Part shown: positions 10,992 through 22,687 of the stretch, piece by piece
How positions within the stretch are numbered: position 1 is the first letter of the stretch
How the letters are laid out: each line of letters begins with the position of its first letter
NCBI RefSeq assembly: GCF_003473485.1
Contig: NC_053046.1
Location: forward strand, 43,485,832-43,549,831
Length of the DNA: 64,000 nt
Direction: 5' to 3'
Origin: Medicago truncatula
Lineage: Eukaryota; Streptophyta; Magnoliopsida; Fabales; Fabaceae
Made by a program: the position numbers and the translations under genes
The notes under the pieces: model-generated
The model's database searches: none
What the model saw: only the letters and a program-made list of their open reading frames with translations
What the model was told of the DNA's origin: nothing

Positions 10992-11844
10992 TAGTCAAGA
11001 GAAGTGCTTTTCGATACATAATCTGCTGGAGGTGACTGAGTTGGCAATTTCTTCAATGCTTGTTTTTAGAACCCTTTCAAGTTCACGTGCTAATTCTTCA
11101 CCACCAACATTGGAACTTACTTGGAAAAATAACCAAATGGATATTAGAATGGATGCAAGGTATAAGGGAGTTATCTCAACATGTCCTAAACTTATTGCTA
11201 GTCTCTTAGCACTAACAAGTTCCTGTAAGTAAAATGGTCTCGATTCATTTATCTACGTTACTAAAAAAATATAAAAAATAAACAAACAATTCAACTTGAA
11301 TAAAAAAAACCACGATAGAATATATAAATCTCTATGAAACCGTAATCTTCTAACATTATTAAAGACTTGTTTTTTTTTTTCTTCATGATTTGTAACAAAG
11401 TTATAATGTCATGGAACAAAAAACGTACTTACATAAACAAAGCATTTGTTGAAAAGGCAGAAACATAACATACCTTTGTTTGAATACAAAAGGTATCGAA
11501 ATGATTAATGGTTTTATTCAAGTTTGATTATCTGTTTTATATTTTGTACTTTTTTTTTGTGTAATATAGAGAAATGAATCAAGACCATTTTACTTGCAAG
11601 GAGTAAGAGGAACTTGTTAGTGCTAAAAAGACTATCAATAAGCTTAGGAAATGCTGAAATAACTCCGTTACACCTTACATCCATTCTAATCTCCAATCCA
11701 ATTGGTATACTTTTTCAAGTAATTCCAATGTTGGTAGTGAAGAATTAGCACGTGAACTTGAAAGGGTTCCAAAACAAGCATTGAAGAAATTGCCAACTCA
11801 ATCACCTCCAGCAATTATGTGTCGAAAAGCACTTCTCTTGACTA
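10992..11844. pseudogene. Inverted pair of ClpB/HSP101 N-domain fragments
   Basis: The left arm (10992-11261) and right arm (11561-11844) are inverted copies of roughly 270-284 bp around a 300-bp spacer. Both derive from the Clp N-terminal repeat domain of a ClpB/HSP101 chaperone. The left arm, read on the minus strand, is open for 75 codons after an acag splice-acceptor-like site: ELVSAKRLAISLGHVEITPL, then LASILIS, then GGEELARELERVL. The right arm, read on the plus strand, keeps EELARELERVPKQALKKLP followed by TQSPPP, the conserved family wording, but it is frameshifted upstream. HSP101 disaggregates proteins after heat stress; only the N-domain is here and no ATPase domain follows, so neither arm can make a working chaperone. 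A folded transcript could yield small RNAs against true HSP101 mRNA; that is inference. Confidence 0.75.
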
Positions 11845-13124
11845 TGCCGTATTAAGACGGAGAATCAACCAATTTAGCCTCCTTCATTTTATAAAGATTA
11901 CAATCTGGGAATTAAAATTGCAAGTCCACGAGTTCGTTGAAATCCTTCAACAAAATTAACAAAAAACTATGAACATGTCGATGTGGTAGAAGCAGCATTA
12001 GTCGGTAAGATTTGCATTCAATGTTGTCTTATTGATAATAGCACATTACAAATATGTGATAAATAATTTACTATTCGAAGTCCATATTAATTATATATAA
12101 ATTAGAAGGAATGTTTTTTTGAGCTTTCTAGCTGTTCATCATATGAATAATGAACACCTTTGAAATATACATTATGAGACAGGAATACCATTGAACAGAA
12201 TAATATACAGAAAGTAATTTATCGATTTTAACTTTCTAGCTCAAGAAAACTTGGTTTATAGAAAAATTACAGAAATTTGTAGTTAGTTATTTAGTTCTTT
12301 AAATTACGGTGCATATTTAAATATAAATTTTGAAAATAATTGAATTATTGAGGATAAGTTTTGCTTAGCTTTGGGATCCATATACAATATTTTATTGGAT
12401 TCAAGATTGTAGCTTAATTCAGTTGACAAAGACAATGTTGTATAATACATGCAAGGTCCGCGATCAACCTCGCCCACAAAAAAAAAAAAAAAAAAAAAAG
12501 GATTCAAGACTAAAAATGGTCGAGGTAAACCTAGATATATTGAAATTAGGGTTTGCCAAAAAACTTCAATCAAAGGCACATCATGTCACAGTGCACATCA
12601 TGTGATTATATATGAATCATGTCATTATCTCAAATTATTATGACGTAAAATTGAAGAATAGGATAGGAGACATACACATGTCCAGCAGAAGCAGTAAACG
12701 TAAGAGCCTTAGAATTTGTTGATGAATCTACAAGTTCGACACTTGAATTCCAAACAAGATGATATTGACTTCAAAGGCAATTCCTATAACAACAAAAATT
12801 CAATGAAAAACACGTTAATGAATCAAAAGAATATGAATTCAAAGGAAGAGTGAAAAGAGATTAGTGCTTTACCTATTTCGCCTCGTTTCTCATCACACGC
12901 CGCTAATCCCCATAGTCCCTATGCTACTGCTTCCATCGTTGATTCTTTGTTTCTATTAACCCCATTCTTCCAATAATATAGTATAGATGGAATTAAAAAA
13001 TTGAACCCGGTATAAGCATATTAACCTAATAACAATTGGAATACTACTTATAGTATAGATAGATATAGATGTCAAAGCGGGTTGGATTGCCCCGTATTGG
13101 TCCAACGTTTTTTTAACCTATCAA
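11845..13124. other. Intergenic, nothing recognised
   Basis: The stretch is AT-rich with an A-run at 12477-12499. No protein domain, RNA gene or bounded transposon was identified. Confidence 0.35.
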
Positions 13125-13805
13125 AAACATGGTGGTAGGTAGGGTTGTAAGCCGTTGGGATAGAATCGACAAAACCGAAAAAAGCATCCGACCTTATTTG
13201 GTTCACTTCAAAACCGAATTGAACCAACTTAAACCGATTTAGGTTGGTTTGGCTATCAATTTTTTATCTTGAGATCCAAAGAACTAATGAACTAAATCGA
13301 TGTTAACCACACTACACATTTTACTAATAACATCACTCCTTGCACACAATTATGGTTAGGTGGAAAAGCAAAGCACACCATAAAATACGTAACACATTCA
13401 TTTTCTTCCATTACCATCTCATCACATCACTAGTCTATATCATTTCTACGACAAAGGAAACCCAAAGCCGTCAGCCACACTTAATACATCGTTTCTCACC
13501 ATACTAAGATCATTCATCTCTTGGTTAGTTTTTTCATGTTAGTTATACAAAGTTTCTTGAAAAAGAGAGAGCATAGAATTTTTTTTGAGTATGTTGTATG
13601 CATGAAATACAATTTCGTGAGAATATAGATTTTTTAATTGTATTTTCAATCAAACCGATCAACTGAACTGATCTAAATCGAATCAAACTAGTTAGTTAGG
13701 TTTTTTCCTTTTCTAAAAACAGTAAAAACCGAATCAAACCTTACCGATTAAGATTTCACCGATTCAGACAATTTTTTACTAAATATTAATCCAAACCAAA
13801 TCATT
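13125..13805. mobile_element. Possible hAT-like non-autonomous element
   Basis: The ends suggest short inverted repeats (agggttgtaa near 13141 and ttacaccct near 13804). Both sides carry the aaccgaa/ttcggtt-rich sequence common in plant hAT-type MITEs. No matching 8-bp target duplication was found, so the call is weak. Confidence 0.35.
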
Positions 13806-15328
13806 ACACCCTTATAATTAGGACATGTCAACTTAGGTGATGAGTTCGAACTCCAACCCCATCTTGTGGTTGGTTGGCGGGAGCTCCTCAAACAAAAATA
13901 TTTTTTCATTCACATGAATCATAAAAAAAAATAAAAATAATAATAATGAAGCATAAAAAAAAAAAAAAAAAAAAAAAGAGTATGACATGAACTAGTGATG
14001 TGTAACCCTTATTTAATATTGCTACTAAGACCACTTTCATTCTTTCTAAAATTGCTCTATGGTTAAGAATGTTTTGGATCCGCCTGTTTCCCCTCCATGT
14101 CGTTTGGTTTTTCGAAGACATGGATTGGAAGGAGCAGTTATTGATGAATATATTACTTGTTTTGGTACTCAGTGGCAGAGCCATATTGAGCCGAGGGCAT
14201 GCACATGCATACCCTGACATTTAAAAAAATTACATTTACCCTCTTATATATATTACGAAAATTTAACTATCAACCATCTGAACTAATTCATTTGCACCAA
14301 ATGAAGAAGTCTCTCATGCAGGTGCATTGTAATGTTGATTCTCTCTTAGCCCTTGACATTTTTAAAAGGAGTGCAATTCAAATTCAGTTAGAAAATAGTA
14401 GTCAAATTTGTCTCTTTTTTTTACAAGAGTCAAATTTGCCTCTTGCCAATTGAATATTAAGTTATAATACGTTAAATTAAAAGAAAATACTAACAAGCGT
14501 TCTTAGGGTTTTGTTTAAGTATCTAAAAGTCAATGACGAGAATCTCATATATTAAGCATAGAAAAGTGGGAAATTATGACGTTGGGACGTTACAGTAAAC
14601 TTTTATAAAAATTTGTGCATTCAACGCATCAGAAATTAAAGTATTATACATTTTCAATGAATAGTCGTTTCTTAATTAGGAATTATTAAAAAGTGTCTTT
14701 AGGACACTTATTAACAAGATCAATAAACTAAATCTTACTGTATGTAGTATCCGATATAATCGCAAGGTTTTGAAATATAAGGGAAAACTTTATTTAATTT
14801 TTTTTCTTCTTTCTTCTATTCCTTATTTTATATCCACTAGGAAGTGGCTGAAAAGAGGTTTGGAATGTTAAAAGAAGTTGCCATACATAAATAATGTTTA
14901 TAAAGAAAATACATTTGAACCTCAACTTTAGTCTATCTTTTTGGGGGTCGTTCTTGTGAACGAAATTTGAATTAAAACCATAGTATATATTCACCGCATA
15001 AGTGAGTACACAAACCATAAATCATCTCCCAGTGACATGTTTTTTGGGCAGTAAAAGTCTTCACTATTCCATCCCTCTAGTTAATTTATTCCATTTTAAT
15101 TGAAGGTAGGTTTCAGAATATGGATACATGCCAATGTCATTTAATACTTTTCATGATCAAAATGGCAAATTATACAATCACATCATGTTATCTGTAGTGA
15201 CTGTATAATTGTTACATACCTATTTGTAACAAAGTACATTTCTCATAAATTGTTTATTCTAGAATTACTTATGGATCAATTCACTTGTAGTATTTAAGTA
15301 TAAATCCAAAAGAAAGAATTAACTTAGC
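13806..15328. other. Intergenic, small repeat remnants only
   Basis: A box-B-like ggtgatgagttcgaactcc at about 13840-13858 is a probable SINE remnant. A short foldback-like aagtgtctttaggacactt occurs near 14690. Long A-runs lie at 13949-13977. No gene could be supported. Confidence 0.35.
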
Positions 15329-15335
15329 TATATAA
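15329..15335 (+). promoter_or_regulatory. Probable TATA box of the subtilase gene
   Basis: TATATAA lies 43 bp before the start codon at 15378, which implies a very short 5' leader of roughly 15-20 bases if transcription starts about 30 bp downstream. Confidence 0.55.
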
Positions 15336-15377
15336 GTAGATAAAAAGCATACTTCATTATTCCAATCCAAAAAAAAT

Positions 15378-18300
15378 ATGGTGTCTTCCTCCATATTTCA
15401 GCTTCTTGTTTCATTCTCTTTTGTTTGCTTTTTCTTCTTGCAAGTGCAACCATCCTATGCCATTGGAAAGGTAAATGCTAAACAAAACAAAAATGATGTT
15501 TTTAATTATGATTATAAAAAATTCACTATTGTTATTCATTATAACTAAACTACTTTTGTTTCTACTGCATATTTTGTTGCAGTCCTATGTTGTTTACTTA
15601 GGAGCACACTCTCATGGTCCAAATCCGTCTTCTGTTGATTTAGACTATGCAACAAAATCTCACTATAGTTTATTGAGCTCAATCCTAGGGAGGTATTTAA
15701 ATTAGAAATTTTTATCAATTCCAATTAATTTCTCCAAAATGGATGAAAAGAAAATAATAGCTTATTTTATAAATAAATAATCACAGCAATGAGAAAGCAA
15801 AGGATGCAATTTTCTACTCCTATAACAGACACATCAATGGTTTTGCAGCAATATTGAAAGATGAAGAAGCAGATGAGCTTGCAAGTAAGCAAATTATGTT
15901 TTAAAAAATGACTATTAGACAAAATAAAATAAAGAGTCATTTTAATTTTCAATCAAAAACTTGATGTGCAGGAAATCCAAATGTAGTGTCTGTATCTTTG
16001 AACAAAATGCATCAATTGCATACAACAAGGTCATGGGAATTTCTTGGAGTAGAAAGAAATGAAATAATTCCTAAGGAATCCATTTGGGAGAAGGCAAGAT
16101 ATGGTGAAGACACAATCATTGGTAACCTTGATACAGGTATATAAGTTTCATATATTTTCACAGTCAGAGTCAAACTATGTTCCTTTCCTTTGACAAGTGT
16201 TAGTTTCTATTTTAGTTATTAAAAATTTAAAATCGTAAAAGATTGGTTAATTTAGTCCTCAGATTTGTAAAAAGTAACAACTTAGTCTCTTAAATTGAAA
16301 AATATCAATCAATTTAGTGATTTCTTCAAATTTTGCCACAGAATTTAAAAGGTTTTACGCTTGATTAGATAGTGCTGTGAATTAGGACTCAAAATCACAT
16401 CAATGAAAACAAAGATGTATGCAGCAAAGGAAAGTGATAACCTATATCATAGTAATCACAAGCAACAACAATAACAACAAAGATTGTTTATCCAATTCGG
16501 TCAAACTTAATCTACTATGGGGGAGAGATTGATCTCGCTAATCCACTATCAATAAGTTCTTACAAAGAGATACAAAAGAGTTACAAGAAATTAGCTTCAA
16601 CAAGCTCACAAAGATCAAACTTGATTTCTACCCAATTTCTCAATCTCACCAATGAGCAAGACACTCAATGATTTTCACTTACCCAAAATGTTTACAATGT
16701 TTTCCAACCAAAGAGAACCCTAATCAAAGACCATAAACCCTAAAGTTACCTCCTTTGATTTCCCAAGTTTCTCTCTTTTTATTCTCTATCAAAATCTGAA
16801 TAGAAAGACTTATATAGCACCCTGCAACTGTCAAAATCGTATCACGATTGGCAAAACTGTGTCACAATTGATGCGTACAATCCAAGATACAACCAACCTT
16901 ATCTTAAAAATGTGTCAAACATGTCAAAAAACGCGCCACAATTGCTCAAAATTGTATCACGATTTACACCAGGATAACCATCCATTCCTAACAATCGTGA
17001 CACGCCATAAGAATCGTGTCACGATTCTTCACTTTCTCCAAACTCAATTTTTGAGTCACATTGCAACAGATAGATATTTACAAAAGAAATATTTTGATTA
17101 AAGGACTAAAATGTTATTTTGCAGATTTGATCAACTTTTATATTTCAACGATGAAAACGCCTATTTACATTCCTATGATATACTAACACAATTTTTTATT
17201 TTTTTTTGAAAGAAAGATACTAACACAATTTTGTGATGCAATAACAATCCTTTTTCCTAAATAGGTGTATGGCCAGAATCTCAAAGTTTTGGGGACCAAG
17301 GAATGGGCCCCATTCCATCAAAGTGGCGTGGAAATGGGATATGTCAATTTGACACTTTTATTGGCTCAAGAAAAACTCATTGTAACAGGTACATTAGGGT
17401 GGCATTTAGGGTGGGAATGGGAAAGAGTTTCCCACCATACAAAAATAGCTTTCGATCATTAGATTTAAGATCTTATCATGGTCTCTCCATACTATATTTT
17501 TTTCCCATTATCTTCACCCTCTCAACATGCAAACAACCCAAAAAAGAAAAAAAACTCTCAATACTTTGTAACACTTATAACAATTTCACAAAAATTATTC
17601 ATAACTTCTCCAATTCAAAATTATGTTAAACTACAGACCATAATTTTATCATAAAGTCTCAATATCAAATGTAACTACCTACACCTCTACAACCCATCTC
17701 CCTCCTTGTCATCACCACTTCACCGGACCTTCCTACCCATTTACCAGGAAATCAAGTAGGTGTCATGGCTATTCGATGCACATCTCAGTATGCATTACCC
17801 CTCTTCTCACTCCCTCTCTCCACGGCTTTCTTCCTCTTTTTTGCTGTCATAATCCCCCATCTTAAGAAAATAAAAGAAAGAAAAACAAATCCTTCAAACC
17901 TTCAATCAATTAAATACCAAGTCTTTCAAATTCATACTTGTATTTGAATCATAATCAGACAAACTGTAATTAACAACTGGGGTTGCGATTTTGGATTTGT
18001 TCTCCAATTTTACACTGTACACTTCGGGAAAATAATGAAGAAGGAAAAATGGGTTTGAGTGGTGGTTATGGCTTGAGCCACATCATTCACTCTATCCATT
18101 GATTGAAGAAGATTAAAGTGATAGGTGTTGATGGTGGGTCTCTCATGGAGGTTGTTGAAACTAAGGTTGAAGATAAAGTGAAAAACAATATAGTGTGGAT
18201 AGACCATAATAAAACCAATGCACCTATTTAATCTAATGGTTGATATTAACTTTCTCATGGTGCACAAATCTTACTCATGTGCATCCTAAATGCCACCGGT

Positions 18301-21300
18301 ACATTAGTACTCCATCCTCTTGTTCGCGCTCTTCTCTAACATTCATTAGTTGATAATAAATTACTCCGGTCCTATTTACAAGAAAAAATTGACTTTTTAA
18401 ATACATTGAATAATGTATGTATTTAGTCAAAAACTTAAACCAAATACATAAATTATTTAATGTATCTAAAAAATAAATTGTCTCTTGTAAATAGGATCAG
18501 AGGGATTATTCTTTTAAATTATAGTGAATTCGGGCTCTAATTACACTACTATAATAAAATTAAATGTTTGGAGTATATTCCACACATCTATATTCCACAC
18601 ATCTAACCATATGTGAAATATTCTCCACACATCTAACCATTCAATATTTAGAGGGGTCGAATTTTACCTCACGTTTAACACATTAATATGATACTCACCG
18701 TATTTGTGATCCACCACCAAAAACCACTTCAACTACCCTGCAATGTTTAACTAGCATATGATAGCACCGTTGGTCCTTCTAGATAAGTCAACATTGTTTG
18801 AATCGACACATTATAGAAAGAGCAATCACACACAAGTGAGAATGATGTCGCATCTTCATCCAAAATTTTAAGGCTTAAGTATATGAACTTTTTCACTTAT
18901 TTGTTGTTTATCTTCCACTCTTTCATCCGATGTTGGGACTTAACTGACACTTGATACATCACAATATTTTCTCCACCAAATATGACGAAATTCTAACCCG
19001 TACTTGATACCTATGTGCATACTAGTATTTATTATATTATGTACGTTAAATTGACATGCTTCCACGTACTACTCGAATCAAAACTTTTGACTGTCAAAAA
19101 TCTATCCACAACTTGCTTCATTTATGTGACTATGGTGCTTGGCTCCATCTCATTGGCAGTTATAATCTGCTATATTCGTTTTTTAGCGGTCAGTGACTCA
19201 TATTCCGGACCAATTAAATATGTTAGAAATTACTATTTAAATTGCACTTGCAAGCCAGATGTATTACACTAGGCTTGCAAGTACAATTTAAATAATAATT
19301 TCTAGCATATTTAATCATTTAATTGACCTAGAATATGAGCCAGTGACCACTAAAAAACGAATAAAGCATATTATAACTACCATCGCGATAGAGCCAAACA
19401 TCATAGTCACGTAAACAGAGATTTTAAGACACTTTCGACATCATGTTATCAAATTGCTTTAGCAGGCCACTTAAACTTGCAAAACAAAATTGGTGAGATA
19501 GTCTGAGATTTAACAGACTCTTCCAAATGGTAATCAAGGATATAGAAACTAACAAGCCTATTATTTAATCAGGAAGCAAAGTTGTGTACCAGATTGATGA
19601 TTTTTTTTTTTTTTTTGTATGACTCAAAGTGTAAATATGTAACTGTTGAGTCAAGCAAGAATCATGGCTTAAAAATAGCTAACAAAAAGAACGTTATGAA
19701 TAGCTAATTGCTTTGACTTAACAAACAAATTTCATGTACTTAAATGGTAGGTAATTGCATTGACTCAACAAACTAGTTAAGAAAAGGAAATATTGTAGAA
19801 CGTGGAATGAAGCATGACAATTTACCGTTTGAAATATAATAAATACTAATATGGACATCCGTGCTAAGTACGAGCTATAATTTCCTCATACTTGGTGGAG
19901 AGAATATTGTGATGTATCAAGTGTCAGTTAAAGCCCAATATTGGATAAAAGAGTGGAGGATGAACAACACATTAGTGAAAAAACACATATACTTAAGCCT
20001 TAAAAATTTGGATGAAGATGTGGCATCATTCACACGGTTGACTCCTCTAGAAGATCCAACGGTTCAACATTGTAGGGGAGTGGGAGTGGTTCTTAGTGGT
20101 GGATCAGAGACAAGGAGAGTCTCATACTTAATAGAGAGATGTGCGGAGTATTCTCCATACCAATAAAATCCGGGCTATATTTCACATCCAACCATAATTC
20201 TTTCTAACTGTTCCACAAGCAGGAAGCTAATTGGAGCAAGAGCTTTCTACAAAGGTTATGAGGCATATGTAGGCAAACTTGATGCATCATTTTACACTGC
20301 ACGTGACACAATAGGCCATGGTTCTCACACTCTATCAACAGCTGGTGGTAATTTCGTTCAAGGAGTAAGTGTTTATGGAAATGGTAATGGCACTGCAAAA
20401 GGTGGTTCTCCAAAAGCTCATGTTGCAGCCTACAAAGTGTGTTGGAAAGGTGGCTGCTCAGATGCAGATGTCTTAGCTGGTTTTGAAGCTGCCATAAGTG
20501 ACGGTGTTGATGTGCTCTCAGTTTCTCTTGGTATGAAGACTCATAACCTTTTTACAGATTCAATATCTATAGGTTCCTTTCATGCAGTAGCAAATGGTAT
20601 AGTAGTAGTTGCTTCTGCTGGAAATTCTGGTCCTTATTTTGGAACTGTTTCGAACGTGGCACCTTGGTTATTCACGGTTGCTGCTAGCACAATTGATAGA
20701 GACTTCGCCAGTTATGTTACACTAGGTGATAACAAGCACTTTAAGGTATTGTATTTTTGTAAAAAGGTTTTGCACATGCATCCAATCATTTTTATTATTA
20801 TTAGTTGAAGTATATACAAGTTAAATTCTTAGGATTTATGTATAAGTATTTCTCGCTCAATTTAAAATTTCTAAACATAATTTTGATTGAAAGGGAGTTA
20901 TGTATAATTATTGGTCTTTTTTGGATTGTTAGGGAACTAGTCTTTCATCTAAGGACTTGCCAACACACAAATTCTATCCTTTGATTAGTGGTGAACAAGG
21001 AAAACATTTCTATGCTCTATCTAGGGATGCGTGAGTGAAATTTCTCCAAGTTTATTTGCCAATGATTTTGTTTATCTGTTAAAACTAAGAAGATTGTTTC
21101 ATATGCATTGTTGCAGGAAGTTCTGCAGATATGGAACACTTGATGTTGAAAAGGTGAGGGGAAAAATAGTTGTTTGCCTTGAAGATGTGTACTTTGGAAC
21201 TATTCCAGGTCCAGAAGCTTCTTCTGCAGGAGCAGTAGGAATGATTTTGGCCAGTGATGATGAAAGTTATTATGATTTTATTGCTTACCCTCATGCTTTA

Positions 21301-22687
21301 CCTACTTCACAAGTCAATTATATTGATAGTCAATATATTTACTCCTACATCAAAAATGAAAAGTAATTTTTTTTCTCTTACATTTGTTGTTAAAAGTTCT
21401 TAAAATGGATTAAAACAATTAATGACTCTATTTATATATATTTAAGGAACCCTGTTGCTTACATAACAAAAGCAATAACAGAAATTCCAATAATTCCAGC
21501 TCCAGTGATTGCTTCATTTTCATCAAGGGGACCTAGCACCATTATTCCATCCATTCTAAAAGTTTGTTGCCTTTTCTTTCATCAACATGAACTTTGTTAT
21601 GTTTACATTTAATTTCAATCAACACTATGAAACACAATTACAGACTTTAAACAGGACATTGATATAAAGTCTAGATGTTTTTGTGACAATTGTTTATTGT
21701 GTCTTGTGTTCCAGCCAGACATCACTGCACCTGGAGTGAACATAATTGCTGCTTACACAGAAATCAATAGAAGGATTTCGTACAAATCCTTGTCTGGAAC
21801 TTCTATGGCATGCCCTCATGTGTCTGGCATAGCAGGCCTTCTCAAAACACTTCATCCTAAATGGAGTCCAGCAGCTATCAAATCAGCTATTATGACCACG
21901 GGTACGACATCAATTAATCATCCAACCTATTTCAATTTTTTTAAAATAATTACTAGACAGCTGTCGTGTTTTTGCAGGGCTAGTCCTGGTGCAATGGTAA
22001 GGTTGTTTCCTTGTGACTTAAAAGCCGCGGGTTCAAATCATTAAAACAGTCACTTCATTGACGATTTTTTATGTCATATTTTTTGTTCATAACTCATAAA
22101 TATGAGCTTCTTAAACTTAACACAAAACTTTGTCTATTTCAGCAAGCAAAATGGATAACAGTAAAAGACCTATCAAGGATCGATTCGGTGAAAATGCAAC
22201 TCCATTTGCATATGGTTCGGGTCACGTTCAACCTAATCTTGCTATAGACCCTGGACTAATTTATGATCTTAATATTGTTGATTACTTGAGCCTATTATGT
22301 GTTTATAATAAAAACTATAAACAAATTGAGGCTATTTATAAAAAGCCTTTCATTTGTCCTGAGTCCTACAATGTGGTGGATTTGAACTACCCTACAATCA
22401 CAATACTCAATCTTGGGGACAAAATCATAAAAGTTAGTCGAACTGTTACAAACGTTGGTCCTCCAAGTACATATTACGTGCAAGCCAAGGCGCCTGATGG
22501 AGTTTCAGTTTCGATTGAGCCAAGTTACTTGAGCTTTAAGGAAGTTGGTGAAAAGAAATCATTCAAGGTTATTGTGATGAAAGCAATGGAAAATGGTGAT
22601 GCTACAATGGATTATGTTTTTGGGGAATTATTGTGGTCAAATGGAAAGCATAGAGTTATGAGTACTATTGCAGTGAAGCTCAAGTAA
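15378..22687 (+). CDS. Subtilisin-like serine protease (SBT5/AIR3-like subtilase), 11 exons, 767 aa
   Basis: The exons join in phase: 15378-15470, 15583-15692, 15787-15884, 15972-16136, 17265-17388, 20223-20745, 20933-21030, 21117-21362, 21447-21561, 21715-21901 and 22143-22687. The product has a signal peptide (residues 1-28), an I9 inhibitor prodomain starting [12 protein letters not shown], and a peptidase S8 domain. Its catalytic triad is Asp154 (NLDTGVWP), His229 (GHGSHT) and Ser554 (SGTSMACPH), with oxyanion Asn331 (ASAGNSGP). A PA insert ([18 protein letters not shown]) and a C-terminal fibronectin-III-like domain ([16 protein letters not shown]) complete it. Such enzymes are secreted and cleave cell-wall or peptide precursors; the substrate is unknown. 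All key residues and splice sites are present, so it looks functional. Intron 4 is 1.1 kb and intron 5 is 2.8 kb, the latter filled by transposons. A partial pseudogene copy lies at 31090-32110. Confidence 0.92.
17397..18297. mobile_element. 901-bp MULE-type TIR element in subtilase intron 5
   Basis: The termini are inverted (gggtggcatttaggg at the left; cctaaatgccacc at the right). They are flanked by a perfect 9-bp direct repeat, ggtacatta, at 17388-17396 and 18298-18306. A 9-bp target duplication is the Mutator signature. No transposase is encoded. The target site spans the exon 5/intron 5 border, so the first base of the duplication is the last exon base and the GT donor is inside it. Confidence 0.85.
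18361..18508. mobile_element. Stowaway-like MITE in subtilase intron 5
   Basis: The ends read ctccggtcctatttacaag and cttgtaaataggatcagagg, which are inverted copies of the Stowaway/Tc1-mariner ctccctccgtcc type, flanked by tta. It is about 145 bp long. Confidence 0.75.
18560..20162. mobile_element. 1.6-kb foldback element in subtilase intron 5, with nested hairpin
   Basis: The left arm (18560-19012) and right arm (19860-20162) are inverted copies; for example aggcttaagtatatgaac pairs with the acatatacttaagcc region and gacacttgatacatcacaat with attgtgatgtatcaagtgtc. The right arm shows a 101-codon open frame that is only the shadow of the arm. A second palindrome sits inside at 19087-19440. 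Confidence 0.75.
19087..19440. mobile_element. 354-bp hairpin nested in the foldback
   Basis: Two arms of about 170 bp meet near 19265: ttgcacttgcaagcc at the left and ggcttgcaagtacaa at the right. Pairing extends outward through gtgactcatattccgg/ctagaatatgagccag and gactatggtgcttggctc/gagccaaacatcatagtc. Confidence 0.8.
21979..22048 (+). mobile_element. tRNA-like SINE fragment in the last subtilase intron (Au-like)
   Basis: The block ctggtgcaatggtaaggttg, then gtgacttaaaagccgcgggttcaaatca, has box A- and box B-like spacing and resembles the Au SINE type. The same element sits in the same intron of the pseudogene at 31773-31840, so it predates that duplication. Confidence 0.6.

Noticed and set aside
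14041-14165. Possible coding remnant, reading like LDPPVSPPCRLVFRRHGLEG
   Set aside because: It is short, isolated, and I could not match it to a known family.
17303-17629. 108-codon frame at subtilase exon 5
   Set aside because: It overlaps exon 5 in another phase and runs into the inserted MULE-type element.
19861-20166. 101-codon frame in subtilase intron 5
   Set aside because: It is one arm of a foldback element, whose inverted partner at 18560-19012 is not open.
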